A stretch of DNA of 64,000 bases from Vandiemenella viatica (GCA_031002005.1 JARYHS010006964.1:6820001-6884000); one strand, 5' to 3'. Numbered from the stretch's first letter, positions 22,131-33,442 are shown. The notes: generated by a model from the sequence alone, not told the origin. Numbers and translations are program-made.

Positions 22131-22570
22131 GTATCCAGACTCAATTTAAATAATATTTCAAGATATGGTACAATGTCACATCTGGCTATCTTTAAGATAT
22201 CTGTAGTAATATTATGTGCACCAGCCCACTTATGTTTTTTCAGCTTGCTTATTTCCTTCATGATTTCTTCAGGATGAATTTCAAATTTTTTAGTATCTTC
22301 ATTTCTAATCGTATTGTTAAGCTCGTTCTCCGAATTAGAACTTCCCGTTTCTGATTCATGGTACCTTATGCTCTCACTAAACCAGTCACTTAAAATCTCT
22401 GCCTTTTTCAAATCATCAGTAATTACTTCTCCATCCTTACCAATAAGAGTCTCTACACCCTCCCTTCCCCTCAGTTTCTTCAGATAGCCAAAGAAATTTC
22501 TAAATGCATTAGTCAGTGGTCCTCCTGCACTGACAATACTCTTCATAAACCCACTTTTAGCCACTTTCTT
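22097..22570 (-). pseudogene. LINE family B linker region
   Basis: Minus-strand coding stretch with VAKSGFMKSIVSAGGPLTNA and EIMKEISKLKKHKWAGAHNI, equivalent to the SGNH-LINE linker and the KAPGPDGI finger block. The open frame extends upstream to 22609 only because it runs into the neighbouring LINE. Confidence 0.7.
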
Positions 22571-22571
22571 T

Positions 22572-22990
22572 ACAATGTCCAACATGGAGGCGAGTAAGGA
22601 GAACTTCAATCCCTTCTTGCGCCGCTGAACGAGTTCTCCAGGGCTGAACAGTCCGTTTGACCAGCGAGAGCTTATTATGCTAAATTTCTATCCACTGGCC
22701 GTGCTATACAGCAAACACAATTCTTCTTCCCGCCAAGGCAAGGTCTGACTATGGGATTAGAGCAAAGTTGAATATGACCCTGTCACAGGCTATCTTGGCA
22801 GATTCATCAGCTACTTGATCCACCTGATTTTCACATTGTCCAATACCCAACAGAATAAAACGTTCCTTTCACAATATTGGAGAGATCAGAGAGCGTCTTG
22901 TATGTCCTGGACGAAATGGTCTACTGGGTATATGTTTCCAAACGCCCAAATACAAATGAAGGAATCACAGCATATGGTGTTCTTCATTTC
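22572..22990 (-). pseudogene. RNase H and tail of an I/LOA/R1-type LINE
   Basis: Reading the minus strand with frameshifts: RERFILLGIGQCENQVDQVA then DESAKIACDRV, a decayed RNase H block (family: FCWVPGHVGIxGNExAD..AK). Further on come VQPWRTRSAAQEG and IEVLLTRLHVGHC, which match the family's C-terminal RxxEVVLxRLRIGHTxLTH block. LINEs with an RNase H domain differ from families A and B, so this is a further LINE lineage in the window. Confidence 0.65.
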
Positions 22991-23039
22991 GCACATCAAT
23001 TTCGTATGCTTGACCAACTTTAACAAACTCTAATACTCG

Positions 23040-25960
23040 GCGGTTCATGAGCTGCAACCTGATGTTTACTTAGTATTTATGTCACTCGAGGAAACTACTA
23101 TTTTTCAACCGTTTTCAATTTCTTTACAAGCAAACTATTCTGGTGACCAACAATGTCTATAGTAAAACTTTGGCGTCTCTTCAACAAATCGTGAGAAAAC
23201 TGTCAGTGATTTAAGAAAACGACATATTTAATTGATCTTTCTATCGAGACTATACCTACTTATCGAGAAATCATATTCTTACCAAGGTAGTCGCGGGAAC
23301 ACTGCAGAGATGTATTCTTTGCCGCGGTTGTGGCTCAGGAGGCTAGGTGGGGTCAGCGGCCACATTACAACAGTTTGTTTTTTGTTCACTACAATCAATC
23401 GTCAAAGTATACTCGCTAATACTTACAGGCTTCACTCTGAGCATAGATGAAATGGAGTTGTCAAAAGATGTGTGCAGACCTCCACATCTGCGAGAATTGG
23501 CAGTGGTGGAAGAAAATCAAAACAAAAAATTAGACCTAAACGAAGTATGGTAGAAAGAAGAAAAGTAGACATGATTCGACAATTTATTAAAAAATAAACA
23601 GGTAGAGTCTTCTCACTGAAAATTTTGTATTTTTATTGTTCTGTAAGATCTACAACGCTTACCTGGCTTGCGATCGTGAGCGTGGCGTCCCCGTGGGGGT
23701 CCCGACATACAGGTTGAAAAACACTGCTGTACAGCAACTTGCTCCATTAGCCTGCTTAGTCTGATTCGTATATACTGGGGTAAAATCACGATGCCGGTTT
23801 AAAACATCATTAAAAACTCTGATAAAAATACTGTAAGCAATAAGTAGCCTGTACTGTGACAGCTCAGAATTCGTTCTGGGTCTCTTCAAAAGCAATGGGG
23901 GTAAGTGTCAGGTCTTTCACAGCACACACACATATATATATATGTTTTGTAATTGTTAATTATTGTAATGAATATTTGAACGAAAAAGTGTTTTTTGTTT
24001 TTTTTGTTTTTTTTTGTTTTTTTTAAGTGAACCAGTGAAAGAATTGAGGGGTTTGCAAAAAATTATAAAACATATTTCAGAATGTTGAAAAGGAAAATGT
24101 ACTTGTCACTGCTATGTTGGAATTTATATTTGAGAATAATAAATTGAAATAAAGGAGGAGATGTGGCAGTTTTTTTTGTTAAAGTTGTTGATTATGAATG
24201 TCATAAACTAGCAACTACAAGATAGGTAAATCATTTCAGTAATTCAATTGCTATCAATAAGGCGTCATGAACTGATGGAGCTAAAGTAAGTAGATTCATG
24301 GCAGGATGTTCGTACATAGATTGGAATGAAAATTCACAGCCTACCCATACATTGGATAGCACTACAGTATGCTTATAGGGAATCGGAAAACACTCTCTAA
24401 AATAACACAGTATGTTATTTAATTTCGTAAACCAATAACTAATAACAATTTTAATGTACATGTTTGATGAAAAATACATTAGATAGCTTTCTGAAACAAA
24501 CCAGTAGGTACTAAGGCAAAACTTACATGTATTTGAAAACTCATGTAACACAAGAATTTTGTATTGTTAACTTTGAAAAGCAAGCAGAGCAATACAAGAT
24601 TCTGAAAGCTTATGTAAATTTAGAAATGCTTTGTTAGAGTGAATACACAATTTTTTTATAAATTCAGTTATTATTTTGACGAAGTACATTAAACTTTAAT
24701 TTTGGAAATTGTGAAGTTAACCTTTAGAGATTTGCAATCTCTTTGTTAATAGTTGTTTGTAATTGAGTTTAAAGAGATTTTGAAGCGAATAATTAAACAC
24801 ATAATTTTACTGTCGATGAACATCTAAATTGTAAGATTTTGAATGTCTGGAGTGCAATTTATTTTTCTCTATTAATTATAATGTATATTGCTATTAATTC
24901 TGTTTGTAGTAAATTTTGTTAAGAAATTATTATAACTGATACATTATACATCATTACTAGCAGTAAAATGACTCACTGATTAGCTAAATTTTATTTATTG
25001 GAAATTATTAGATTCTAAACATTAACAACTATATTGAAATAAATGATAATTTTTATAAACTGTGAGCTGCTATATGTTTATTACAAATATGAAAATAGAA
25101 AATTTTGTTAAGAAATTGCTCAAAATAAAATAAAAAAAAACTGTAAAAAAATTTATTTATAAAAATTTCATAGCATTAAAGCATGAAGTAATTGTAGATT
25201 TAAGATTGTCAAAGACAAATTTCTGGTGTTTTTGTATAAGTTTTGCAGCACTAAACTTTATGACAGGATCAGAATTTTGAATGGTCTAATCCAATTTAAA
25301 CCATATTTGTTGGGTTAAGATATCCTCAGCGGATTGGCAAAATGTTAGCTATACTGGAATGTGTCATCATTGATTGGAAGACAATAGAACGTAAAGTTAA
25401 AAAAAGTCAGTTGTAATACTGTTAGAAATGCACAATATGGTTAAAATGTGAAAAATTCTATTGATTCAACAGTCCAGATACTAAGTTTTTAATTTGAATT
25501 GATAAGTAATAAATATTTTTTTTAAAAAAAGTTCGGAATTTAATTTGAATAAATAAAAATTCTTGAAACAGGTCCATACTACTTAATTTCTATAAAATTG
25601 TCTAAAATATTTCAATCAGTAATACATTTGATAGTATTATATTTTATTTGATCCATTTCCATGTAAAGAGCCAATAAAAAATTAATCAATTTAAAAAAAA
25701 GTAATATCTCATATCCTGATGCCCATAAATGAATAATATTTGCTCTCCCATTTTCAAGGGGATAACATTTAGTGTTTCACTTGAAAATTTCATATTAAAA
25801 CACTGAAAAGTAGACTTAACTATTTTATCTGCTGGTGCTTTATATACTTAATTTGCATTTACTTCATTTTATACAAGTTTTGAATAGCACATAATTTATA
25901 TTTGTATGCAGCTTTAATTTGTCTAATTTAAAATTATTTAACAACAAAATCCTCTCAAGT
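23040..25960. other. No recognisable gene
   Basis: AT-rich non-coding sequence. 23990-24030 is a T-rich run with G interruptions, and 23935-23945 a short TA run. No domain or repeated element seen. Confidence 0.5.
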
Positions 25961-25992
25961 GTTGAGCCAGATGGTGTTGTAAAAACACGATG

Positions 25993-26022
25993 TTTCGACA
26001 GCTGGCTCTGCTGTCTTCATCT
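25993..26022 (-). ncRNA. Hammerhead-like core, left arm
   Basis: Minus strand: CAGATGAAGACAGC, loop AGAGCCA, GCTGTCGAAAC. GACAGC and GCTGTC pair perfectly as stem II, directly followed by GAAA. The first core block is CAGATGA rather than CUGANGA (one change), with one extra A before stem II. Confidence 0.4.
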
Positions 26023-26081
26023 GGTATCTTGTAGCTGTTGCAAGAGGCAGAAGCAGTGAGCTTGTGACAGCTACAAAATAC

Positions 26082-26112
26082 CTGATGCAGACGGCAGAGC
26101 CAGCTGTCGAAA
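26082..26112 (+). ncRNA. Hammerhead-like core, right arm
   Basis: CTGATGCAGACGGC, loop AGAGCCA, GCTGTCGAAAC. Stem II is GACGGC/GCTGTC with one G-T pair. The core is CTGATGC instead of CTGATGA. The two arms together suggest an ancestral CTGATGA-A-stem-GAAAC. Confidence 0.4.
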
Positions 26113-26382
26113 CGTCTGTTTTTACAACACCGTCCGGCTTGGCAAGCAGTGGCCGGCTTGCTTTGATATGCCGGGGAAGTCTTAATTGAAAATTTTGTTA
26201 TATAGAATTTGAAAGTTATTTGGTAAAATAATAAGTATTATCACCCCTTTGAGTTACAGTAGTTAAAATAATTAAGGATATACTTTGGTAAAACTAAAAA
26301 TTTTCAGGTAATTGTATAGTATTTACTGGTACTACAAAACTGTAATTCTGATAGTTTAATACAGGATTGAAACTTGTGAATG

Positions 26383-27723
26383 CAGGGTGATTCAAAATTG
26401 TTGTCGGGGTTTCGAAAAATTCCTACACTTAGCACAATCGAGATACGAATCTGAATCTTATTTTGATGAAGAAACTCACCAAGTTTTCTTACATCCATTA
26501 CAAATGTTCTATATGTGCGCCCTGTGTCACTCTGCACACATCTATGCTATAGTCCATTTCATCCCACACGCGATACAGCATGTCATAAGAAATGTTTAGA
26601 AAGGCGGCCCTGATCCGTTCTCTGAGTTGCGAGATAGTTGTGGGTAGAGGAGGAAGATAAACCTGATTGCTGACATAACCCCACAGAAAAAAAATCACAT
26701 GGGGTTAAATCTGGTGATCGAGGTGGCCAAGGAATGAGTGTTTGGTCACTTTCGGCTCCGCGTCCTATCTATCGCTGCGGCAATTGTTTGTTCAGAAATT
26801 TTCTGACCTCCCGATGCAAATGAGGTGCAGCACCATCTTGTTGGAATATGAAATCATCCACTTCTTTGAGCTGAGGCAGCAACCACTTAGAGACCATATC
26901 GAGGTAAGTTAGTCCTGTTACTGTCTGTCCATTGAAGAAGAACGGACCGTACACTTTCACCTTGGAAACAGCAGCGAACACACACACTATTGGAGAATCA
27001 CGCTGGTGTTCAATAAAAGCACTGGGATTTTCTGTCCCCCAAATCTGCACATTATGTTTGTTGACTTTCCCACACACGTGAAAGTTTGCTTCATCACTAA
27101 AAATGAGTGTTTTAAAAAAACCATCTTCTTCAATTTTCTCTTGCATAATGTTGCAAAATGTGAGACGTTTGTGATGTCAGTCAGGTGTTAAAGCCTGAAG
27201 CAGCCCTAGGTGATAGACTTTCATTTTTAGGCATTTTCATAGCACGTGCTAAACTGTGGTTTGCGGAATGTTCAGTTCTCTGCTGCCTCTTCCTGTTGAT
27301 TTCCACGGGCTATATTGATAATCTTCTCTAACATGGTTCACGTCGACTTCCGACACAGAAGGACGGCCACTGCTTTTCCCTTTGCATAAGCAGCCCTTCT
27401 CCACAAATTGCGCATACCACCTCTGAATGGAATTGTCTGAAGTTGCATCCTTCATAAAATTTTTTCGAAAGTGCCGTTGGACAACGGTAACTGACTGATA
27501 CACGTGAAAATCTAGAGTACAAAAAGCCTTCTCTATAGAGTTAGCTGCCATATTGCAAACAATGACATCTGGCGGAACAAAACGTAACTACAAGATTAGT
27601 GGCTGCTACAAAACAAAACTTTGAGAGTATGTCTATTTATCCATGTAAAGATAATACTTGTATGTTTAGTACACAGCTGGTAAGAAATTCATGAAACCCC
27701 AACAATCATTTTGAATCACCCTG
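26383..27723 (-). mobile_element. Mariner-type DNA transposon, 1341 bp
   Basis: The ends are inverted: CAGGGTGATTCAAAATTGTT at 26383 and, inverted, CAGGGTGATTCAAAATGATT from 27723, similar over some 35 bp. The right flank is TA and the left flank TG, so the TA target duplication of the Tc1/mariner superfamily has one mutated side. The transposase is on the minus strand and broken. Confidence 0.85.
26498..27551 (-). pseudogene. Mariner-like transposase pseudogene
   Basis: The N-terminal 100 residues (from MAANSIEKAFCTLDFHVYQS) contain the helix-turn-helix region with NSIQRWYAQFVEKGCLCKGK and SGRPSV. The catalytic part at 27146-26769 has FSDEANFHV (first Asp) and FQQDGAAPHLH (second Asp). The last part (26698-26498) has LWGYVSNQVYLPPL and ends GAHIEHL. 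The stretch between about 27250 and 27150 has stops, and another frameshift falls near 26720 where the third Asp block (SPDLTPCDFFLWGY pattern) is split. The enzyme would cut and paste DNA; this copy cannot. Confidence 0.85.
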
Positions 27724-27778
27724 TATAATTTGTGAAATTTACTGAGCCCCTTCTCCAGAAAGGAGGAGTTATAATATA

Positions 27779-28380
27779 CAGGATGATTAAAATTAAAGTT
27801 TAAGTTTCAAAACGCTCTAAAAAATGAACCACTGATTCGAATAACGTCAAAATTGAACAGCGTATTATTGAAGAAGGGGGAAAGAACATGAACCAAAAAA
27901 GCATCCATCCAATCGGTTTTTACGTTTCGCGAGGCTTGCGCAATACATGTTCAATATGCTGTCCACTGTTGTCTGCAACAAGATTAAATCGGGAAACAGC
28001 ATGTTCCACAACCAATCAAATTGTCACCGGGGTCAAGTTGAGAATGTGTTCAATGCGTGTCTTCAATTCAGCTATGTTGGCAATCGGAGTACTGAACACA
28101 ACATCTTTCATATAACCCCACAGCCAGAAATCACACGGATTAAGATCATGTGGTCGGGCCGGCCAGGCTGTAAGGAAATGATGACTGATAATTCTAGCAT
28201 TTCCGAAATGCCACCTTAACAACTGCTTTACTCGATTTGCAATGTGCGGAGGACTGCCATCTTGTATTCATGTTCTTTCCCCCTTCTTCAATAATACGCC
28301 ATTCAATTTTGACGTCATTGTAACCAGTGGTTCGTTTTTTCGAGCTTTTTGAAACTTGAACTTATATTACAATCACCCTG
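27779..28380 (-). mobile_element. Short mariner-type element with 114-bp terminal inverted repeats
   Basis: Left arm 27779-27892, right arm 28267-28380, inverted and clearly similar throughout. Each starts CAGGRTGATT and each contains CGTCAAAATTGAA, ATTATTGAAGAAGGGGGAAA and GAACATGAA. It is flanked by TA on both sides (27777-27778, 28381-28382), the Tc1/mariner duplication. The 374-bp interior keeps only a transposase 3' piece. It is an internally deleted, non-autonomous copy lying 55 bp from the mariner element at 26383-27723. Confidence 0.9.
28016..28222 (-). pseudogene. Mariner-like transposase C-terminal remnant
   Basis: Minus strand: WPARPHDLNPCDFWLWGYMK, VVFSTPIANIAELKTRIEHI. WPARPHDLNPCDF is the third catalytic Asp block (WPPRSPDLNPCDF in relatives). 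Everything upstream is deleted. Confidence 0.8.
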
Positions 28381-28399
28381 TATATATAAAATATAGGAT

Positions 28400-29619
28400 A
28401 CTGAGAAATTAGCAAAAATGATTATTTATTAAAATTACTGAGATTTATTGAATATATGAGTAATATGCTGATAAATTGGGTGAAGACTAGTTTTTATTTA
28501 CAGTACAGGGATCTATCTGTGTATATAGTTAGTTTATATCTGTTAATTCCGCAGTGCTTCAAAAAACCAGTTCCTAACCTATCGACTGGCTAGTAGTGCT
28601 GAAGTTTATTTTAGCTAATGAAGAAACACCTAAATCTATGTGGAGTACTGAAAGCAATAAACAAAGGTTTTTATCTTTAAACTCAGAAACATCAAGAGAT
28701 TTCTATTTCAGGAATTATTAACCATCTGATAAATTAACTTCTTATGGTGACACAATAGGACAAATAGTTCACCCCTGTATGCTTGTTATAACACTACCTA
28801 CATACATATATAAAAATATTTTATTCAGTGCAAGAAGTTAACATGTGCTTTTACTGTAATAGCTTGCTAACGAAGTGTTAAACAAAAGAGCAAGTTCAAC
28901 GTAGGTGAACCAATGATAGTTGATGCCACAAAGACTATGAATGGCTGTTATTTTTAACCATAGTATTGATTAAATTTCACAGTGAGATTTATTTTTCTTG
29001 TGTAATATAGTGCAATTTTGGGAGTTATATAGAAACAAAAATCACTTAAATGTGGTTTATTAAAGGAATAATTTTAGTCTATATCAACACACTTTCTGTA
29101 CAAGCACATAATATATTTGTAAAAGTTTCTTTACATCACAGCTATATCTGCTCTATTCCCAACCCTGAATGCTCAGAACATCGTATCAACAACAAAAGAT
29201 TCAAAGGATGTACAACTAATAGCATAGGGTGATGAGTAATGAAATGCTTTGAATTTTGTATTCACTATGAGAATATATTTCAAATAAACTATATATATAC
29301 AAAGGAACAATCATAAGTTAAGAATATGACTTTTATCACCTATTGGTATAAAAGAAGCAATTAGATTGTGCAGTCTTCATAGTCAAAGAATGATCAAAAT
29401 TACAAAATATAGATGGATAGCAATCTGGACACTATAATAACTGATTCAAATTTCTTTATATACTAATTCCAATATATTTGAAAAATACAATCAAGAAACT
29501 GATATAAATTAATCTGAATAGTTGAATTTCATTTCTTTGTAGTACAGGAGAGTTAATAACAATTAATTTTCCATCTGCAATAAATATATACGAAGAAGGT
29601 GTCTACGTTTCTTTGCTTA
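28400..29619. other. No recognisable gene
   Basis: Very AT-rich, without coding signature. It lies downstream of the zinc-finger gene on the minus strand. Confidence 0.5.
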
Positions 29620-29790
29620 TAGTTTCACACCTCATCAAAATTATGGTTATTAGAGGTGGGAAAGGACTGAGGGCTAGGAATAGGAAGGAATTTAGTTACG
29701 ACATACTTGCCTATTGATTTCAGGGAACTACAAACAGAAATCTGGATAGTTGGATGGGGATTTAAAGATATATCATTCAATCACATCAAA
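29620..29790 (-). mobile_element. tRNA-derived SINE, copy 4 (old)
   Basis: Matches the other SINEs through ATTAGAGGTGGGAAAGGACT, AGGAAGGAATTT and AATCTGGATAGTTGGATGGG. The B box is destroyed (GGATTTAAAG in place of GGATTCGAAC). It is the most diverged of the four. Confidence 0.7.
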
Positions 29791-30209
29791 CGCATTGTTT
29801 GAAAACTTATGGACTAAAACATTTTAACTATATGTAACATTAAAAAATTAAAACAATATATAAAGATCGTATAAAACTTTAATAAATGTTATCATTAGTA
29901 TAAAGTAAAATTCTATAAAAAAATTAAAATTGATAATAAATGTTGAAAGCAATACTAATAAAATTATTAATTTTTTAGTTACAATAGTTGCATAAAAATT
30001 TAGAAATCACAAAATACCTCTTTAGTATTACTGGATGAATTAAAAGTAAAAGTCCACAAAATGCTAGCAACATGTAATGCAAAAATTAGATTAATAATAT
30101 ATAATAACCATTTTTTGTTATTCGATCAACAAATTATTTATATGGGTTCACATACTTCCGCAGTCGTTGTCAATGATATCTTGGTTGTCAGGGTTGAATT
30201 CTGTCAATT

Positions 30210-30261
30210 TTGTGGCTTTCTTCAGAGAAATCTGAAGAAGACCACAAAATGATGGTCGAAA
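30210..30261 (+). ncRNA. Hairpin with hammerhead-like core, candidate
   Basis: TTGTGGCTTTCTTCAGA (30210-30226), loop GAAA, then TCTGAAGAAGACCACAA (30231-30247) form a 17-bp stem with one mismatch. From 30232 a hammerhead-like order follows: CTGAAGA, A, GACCA, loop, TGGTC, GAAA (30258-30261). Stem II is a perfect 5 bp. Whether it self-cleaves is unknown. Confidence 0.4.
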
Positions 30262-30667
30262 TGTGATGTTTTGATAAATTGACATGGTTTGACCAGGACA
30301 ATTAAGGTAATAAATTAGTTATATTCTTAAATTTTTCATTTAAAAATAGTAGAGAATAAGTCAAAAGAAAATTATAAAATGAACTCCTTCAATAAGAGCC
30401 AGGAATTGATCTTTTTTAATATACAACACTTTTCCAAATTTAAATAAAAGAAATATATAATTCATACCTAATTCTCTGGTACTTGTAAATGTTTTGTTTC
30501 CTGAATCAATTTTCCACAAATATAAAAAGATAATGATGGTTAATTCAAATTAACAAGACTTAATTACTCTTCACAATATTTACAATTATATCTGAAAGAG
30601 TTATAAAATGATTTTATTGATATCAACCAAATTATGGGTAACTACAGATCAAACATTTAAAAGACAG

Positions 30668-30673
30668 TTTATT
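30668..30673 (-). terminator. Candidate poly-A signal of the zinc-finger gene
   Basis: AATAAA on the minus strand, 285 bases after the stop codon at 30956. Placement is plausible for a 3' untranslated region, but no transcript evidence is available. Confidence 0.45.
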
Positions 30674-30955
30674 TCAGTTTTTTCTGATTCTTTTCTTATA
30701 TACTTGGCAATGTAAAATAACTATTGCAAACCACATAAGATCCAAATCAACTAAATGTATTACCTTATGATGTATAAAATACTAGACAACACTGGAAAAT
30801 CACGATTCAATCAAATATACCCTCTAATGCTTTTTAAATTGCTTAGACTGTAAAAGCATTTTTGAAAAATAAAATCTGCATTTAACTTAACAAATTATCT
30901 AACATTCATAAGTAAAAACAGAAAAAGTTAGAGTACCTGTTTATCAAGAAATTAG

Positions 30956-31954
30956 TTATGACCATGAATGAATTCGTTGATGCTGCCTTAAGTGTTGTGA
31001 CAGCGCAAAAGATTTACCACAAAATTCACAGACAAATGGACGTTCACCTGTGTGTGTCAGGTGATGCCTTTTTAGACTCCCAGACTCTTTAAAAGATTTT
31101 ACGCAAACCTCACATGAAAATGGACGTTCGCCAGTATGAATCCTGTAATGCTTTTTAAGATTTGAAGACTGTGTAAAAGATTTACCACAAACCTCACAAA
31201 TATATGGGCATTCTAATAAATGTATCATTTGATGATTTTTTAGATGATCAGATCGCATAAATGTTTTTCCACAAGTTTCACAAGAAAATGGTCGTTCACC
31301 AGTGTGAATTCTCTGATGAACTTTAAGGTTTGCAGAGTGTGTAAAAGATTTTCCACAGTACTGACAGTGAAATGAATGTTCTCCTAAATGAATTTTGTCA
31401 TGCATTTTTAAATCGCTAGAGCGCGTAAACGTTTTACCACAAACATTACAAGAAAATGGACTTTCACCAGTATGAATGCTTCGATGCAATTTCAGACTAA
31501 AAAAACTCTTTAAATGTTTTCCACACATTTCGCAAGAAAACGAGCTTCCTGCTGAATGCATTTTCTGATGAGTTTTAATTTGTGAAGGCTGTGTAACCGA
31601 TTTTCCACAGATTTCACAAAAAAATGGGCATTCACCAGTGTGAATCCTACGATGCGTATTAAGAAGCCAAGTATTTTTAAAAGATTTTTCGCAAAATTCA
31701 CAAGAAAATCGTTGTTTACCTGAATTAATTCCTTGCGGCATTACAGTTAATTGTTCAACTAATTGAATCTTACCAACACTTGGAATGAATTTTAGTCCAC
31801 CGCTGCATTTGTAACTGGTGACCGATTCCTCGTCTATGGTGATTTTTATTTCATCTATAGGATTTGCTAGTTTGTAGGTGTTAATACTCCTTAGACAGTC
31901 ACAATCATCCCTTGGAACAAAAACATTGTAGATTATGTCTGATTCTTGAGGCAC
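30956..31954 (-). CDS. C2H2 zinc-finger protein, nine-finger last exon
   Basis: 332 codons open to a TAA at 30956. After an acidic leader of about 80 residues come nine consecutive C2H2 fingers, each C-x2-C-x12-H-x3-H, joined by TGE-type linkers (HTGERPF, HTGESPF). No finger is broken. Such proteins bind DNA in the nucleus and act mostly as transcription regulators. The frame has no usable upstream ATG: position 31954 is a GTG. An acceptor-like CTCAAG lies at 31946-31951, or an alternative AAATTAAG at about 32009-32016 that would join in phase with the first exon at 44307-44342. So this is a 3' exon of a spliced gene. A poly-A signal is at 30668. It is not one of the transposon proteins and is under visible purifying constraint (every Cys and His kept). 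Confidence 0.88.
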   Translation of the reverse strand: MPQESDIIYNVFVPRDDCDCLRSINTYKLANPIDEIKITIDEESVTSYKCSGGLKFIPSVGKIQLVEQLTVMPQGINSGKQRFSCEFCEKSFKNTWLLNTHRRIHTGECPFFCEICGKSVTQPSQIKTHQKMHSAGSSFSCEMCGKHLKSFFSLKLHRSIHTGESPFSCNVCGKTFTRSSDLKMHDKIHLGEHSFHCQYCGKSFTHSANLKVHQRIHTGERPFSCETCGKTFMRSDHLKNHQMIHLLECPYICEVCGKSFTQSSNLKKHYRIHTGERPFSCEVCVKSFKESGSLKRHHLTHTGERPFVCEFCGKSFALSQHLRQHQRIHSWS

Positions 31955-33420
31955 AAAAATTGTTTTTAAATTCAGTGTAAGAGTAAAGATGGCGTCATAA
32001 ACATAAAACTTAATTTAAAATAACATGATTTCAACATTCAAGTAGCGGTAAAGAATTGCACACCATTTTATTCTTAATAGAGTGATTAATAGTCACAGCA
32101 AGTTACTATTTTTTCAAAAAGCCACCAATTCAAATAACTAGATTATCTGTATTTATCAGATAAAAGAAGACAAGAAAATAAAATCAGTTACAAAATTGAA
32201 TATTACAACAACTATAAAATAACATTCCTTTCTATTCTGCTAAATGATTTAAAAATACTAAACACTATACCGATTCCCAATTTGTAGACATTTTACAGTG
32301 CAAATGACACATTTTTTCCTTCCTTGATACACAGACCAGAAACACACATCTCATACCAGAAGCTGTTATATGTACAATTGTGCTTTAAGCCTATGTAATG
32401 AAAAGAAAATTTAGAATAAACAGGATATTCTTATATTATTCACAGTTAAAGTGAAAGTGCCAGCTAGCTTTACATGAAGATTGGAGACCATAGAAACTAT
32501 TTAGAACAGATGTCGCAAATAATTAACTCTAAGTATAGTGATTTTTTTGTATCAATTTGCTTTCTTAGAACTTTCTAAAAGCAAAACATCTAATTTTCTT
32601 TTCTATAACAATTTTTATAATTAATGACATATTCACTATGCAGTTCATAATTTATTTTTGTTGATTCAAATTATTTGCGACGTTCATGCATCATCTAACT
32701 ACACAAATATATATATTACAATTGGAAGGGTATGGAAACACAAGAAAATGCCTAAATGTATTGAAAATAAAAAAACTAAGTTGAATTAATACAGTTGCCA
32801 CATTATTGCTAAGTACAATATTGTAATCATGTCATAGTGCCAATATACCCTAGATTCCAACATATTATTGTCTTTTAAATATAAATACTTCTACCATTTG
32901 GAACAAATTGTTCAACATTCCTCTTGAAAACCTGTTCAAGTGCCAAAATTTACCACTTATAAATAAAATATTTTTATAACCTTACACATCAAATCAAACT
33001 TAATTAATAGCAATGGAAATTTCATTCCCCATACAATCCCTCAATTTCCCAATTTTCGTCGTGCTTATTACAAGTATATTAAAAGCTCTGTACATTTTAA
33101 TAGACATACCACCTTCGTTTTCTATACCAATTTCCACAGACAAATCAACCTTTCCATCCATTCACACAAACTTCATCTCTTGAAATCAAAATTGATAATG
33201 TTCATCCCATGTATTCCCATGCTTATATAATGGCATGGCCAAGTAGTACTCTTACTTCACTGGTATATCCCATCAGTAATTTCTCTAATAGATAGTTTCA
33301 AAAAAAAATCTAAAATTTTCTCAGTGAATCCTATGCAACCAACATTGTAAACACACTATATGCCTAGCTATTTACATTTAATTCCTTCCACCAAAATTAC
33401 CTCATTCACTATAAAGGCAT
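31955..33420. other. Intron-like AT-rich sequence
   Basis: No exon or repeat recognised. It lies between zinc-finger exons on the minus strand, so it is probably intron. Confidence 0.5.
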
Positions 33421-33442
33421 ACAAGTGTTTTATTTCACTAGC

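Larger units (their letters stand above)
20740..22570 (-). mobile_element. LINE family B copy, linker to C-terminus
   Basis: Longest family B copy in the window. In minus-strand order: linker (from 22570), RT (22130-21531), thumb/C-terminal region (21353-20988) and a decayed C-terminus to about 20740 that matches the plus-strand copy ending at 42132. Its 5' end abuts the RNase H relic of a different LINE near 22572, which it probably inserted into or replaced by truncation. Confidence 0.8.
25963..26143. repeat. Snap-back hairpin of about 180 bp
   Basis: Left arm 25963-26038 and right arm 26066-26143 are imperfect reverse complements around a 27-base loop. For example, TTTCGACAGCTGGCTCTGCT in the left arm mirrors AGACGGCAGAGCCAGCTGTC followed by GAAA in the right. 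GTTGTAAAAACAC mirrors GTTTTTACAAC. Each arm carries one hammerhead-like core. It could be a palindromic MITE or part of a Penelope-like or retrozyme-type terminal structure (inference). Confidence 0.8.

Noticed and set aside
24231..24551. A 106-codon minus-strand frame
   Set aside because: Random-looking peptide in AT-rich DNA; no motif and no splice context.
27888..28219. Plus-strand frames inside the short mariner-type element
   Set aside because: Shadows of the minus-strand transposase remnant and of the terminal repeats.
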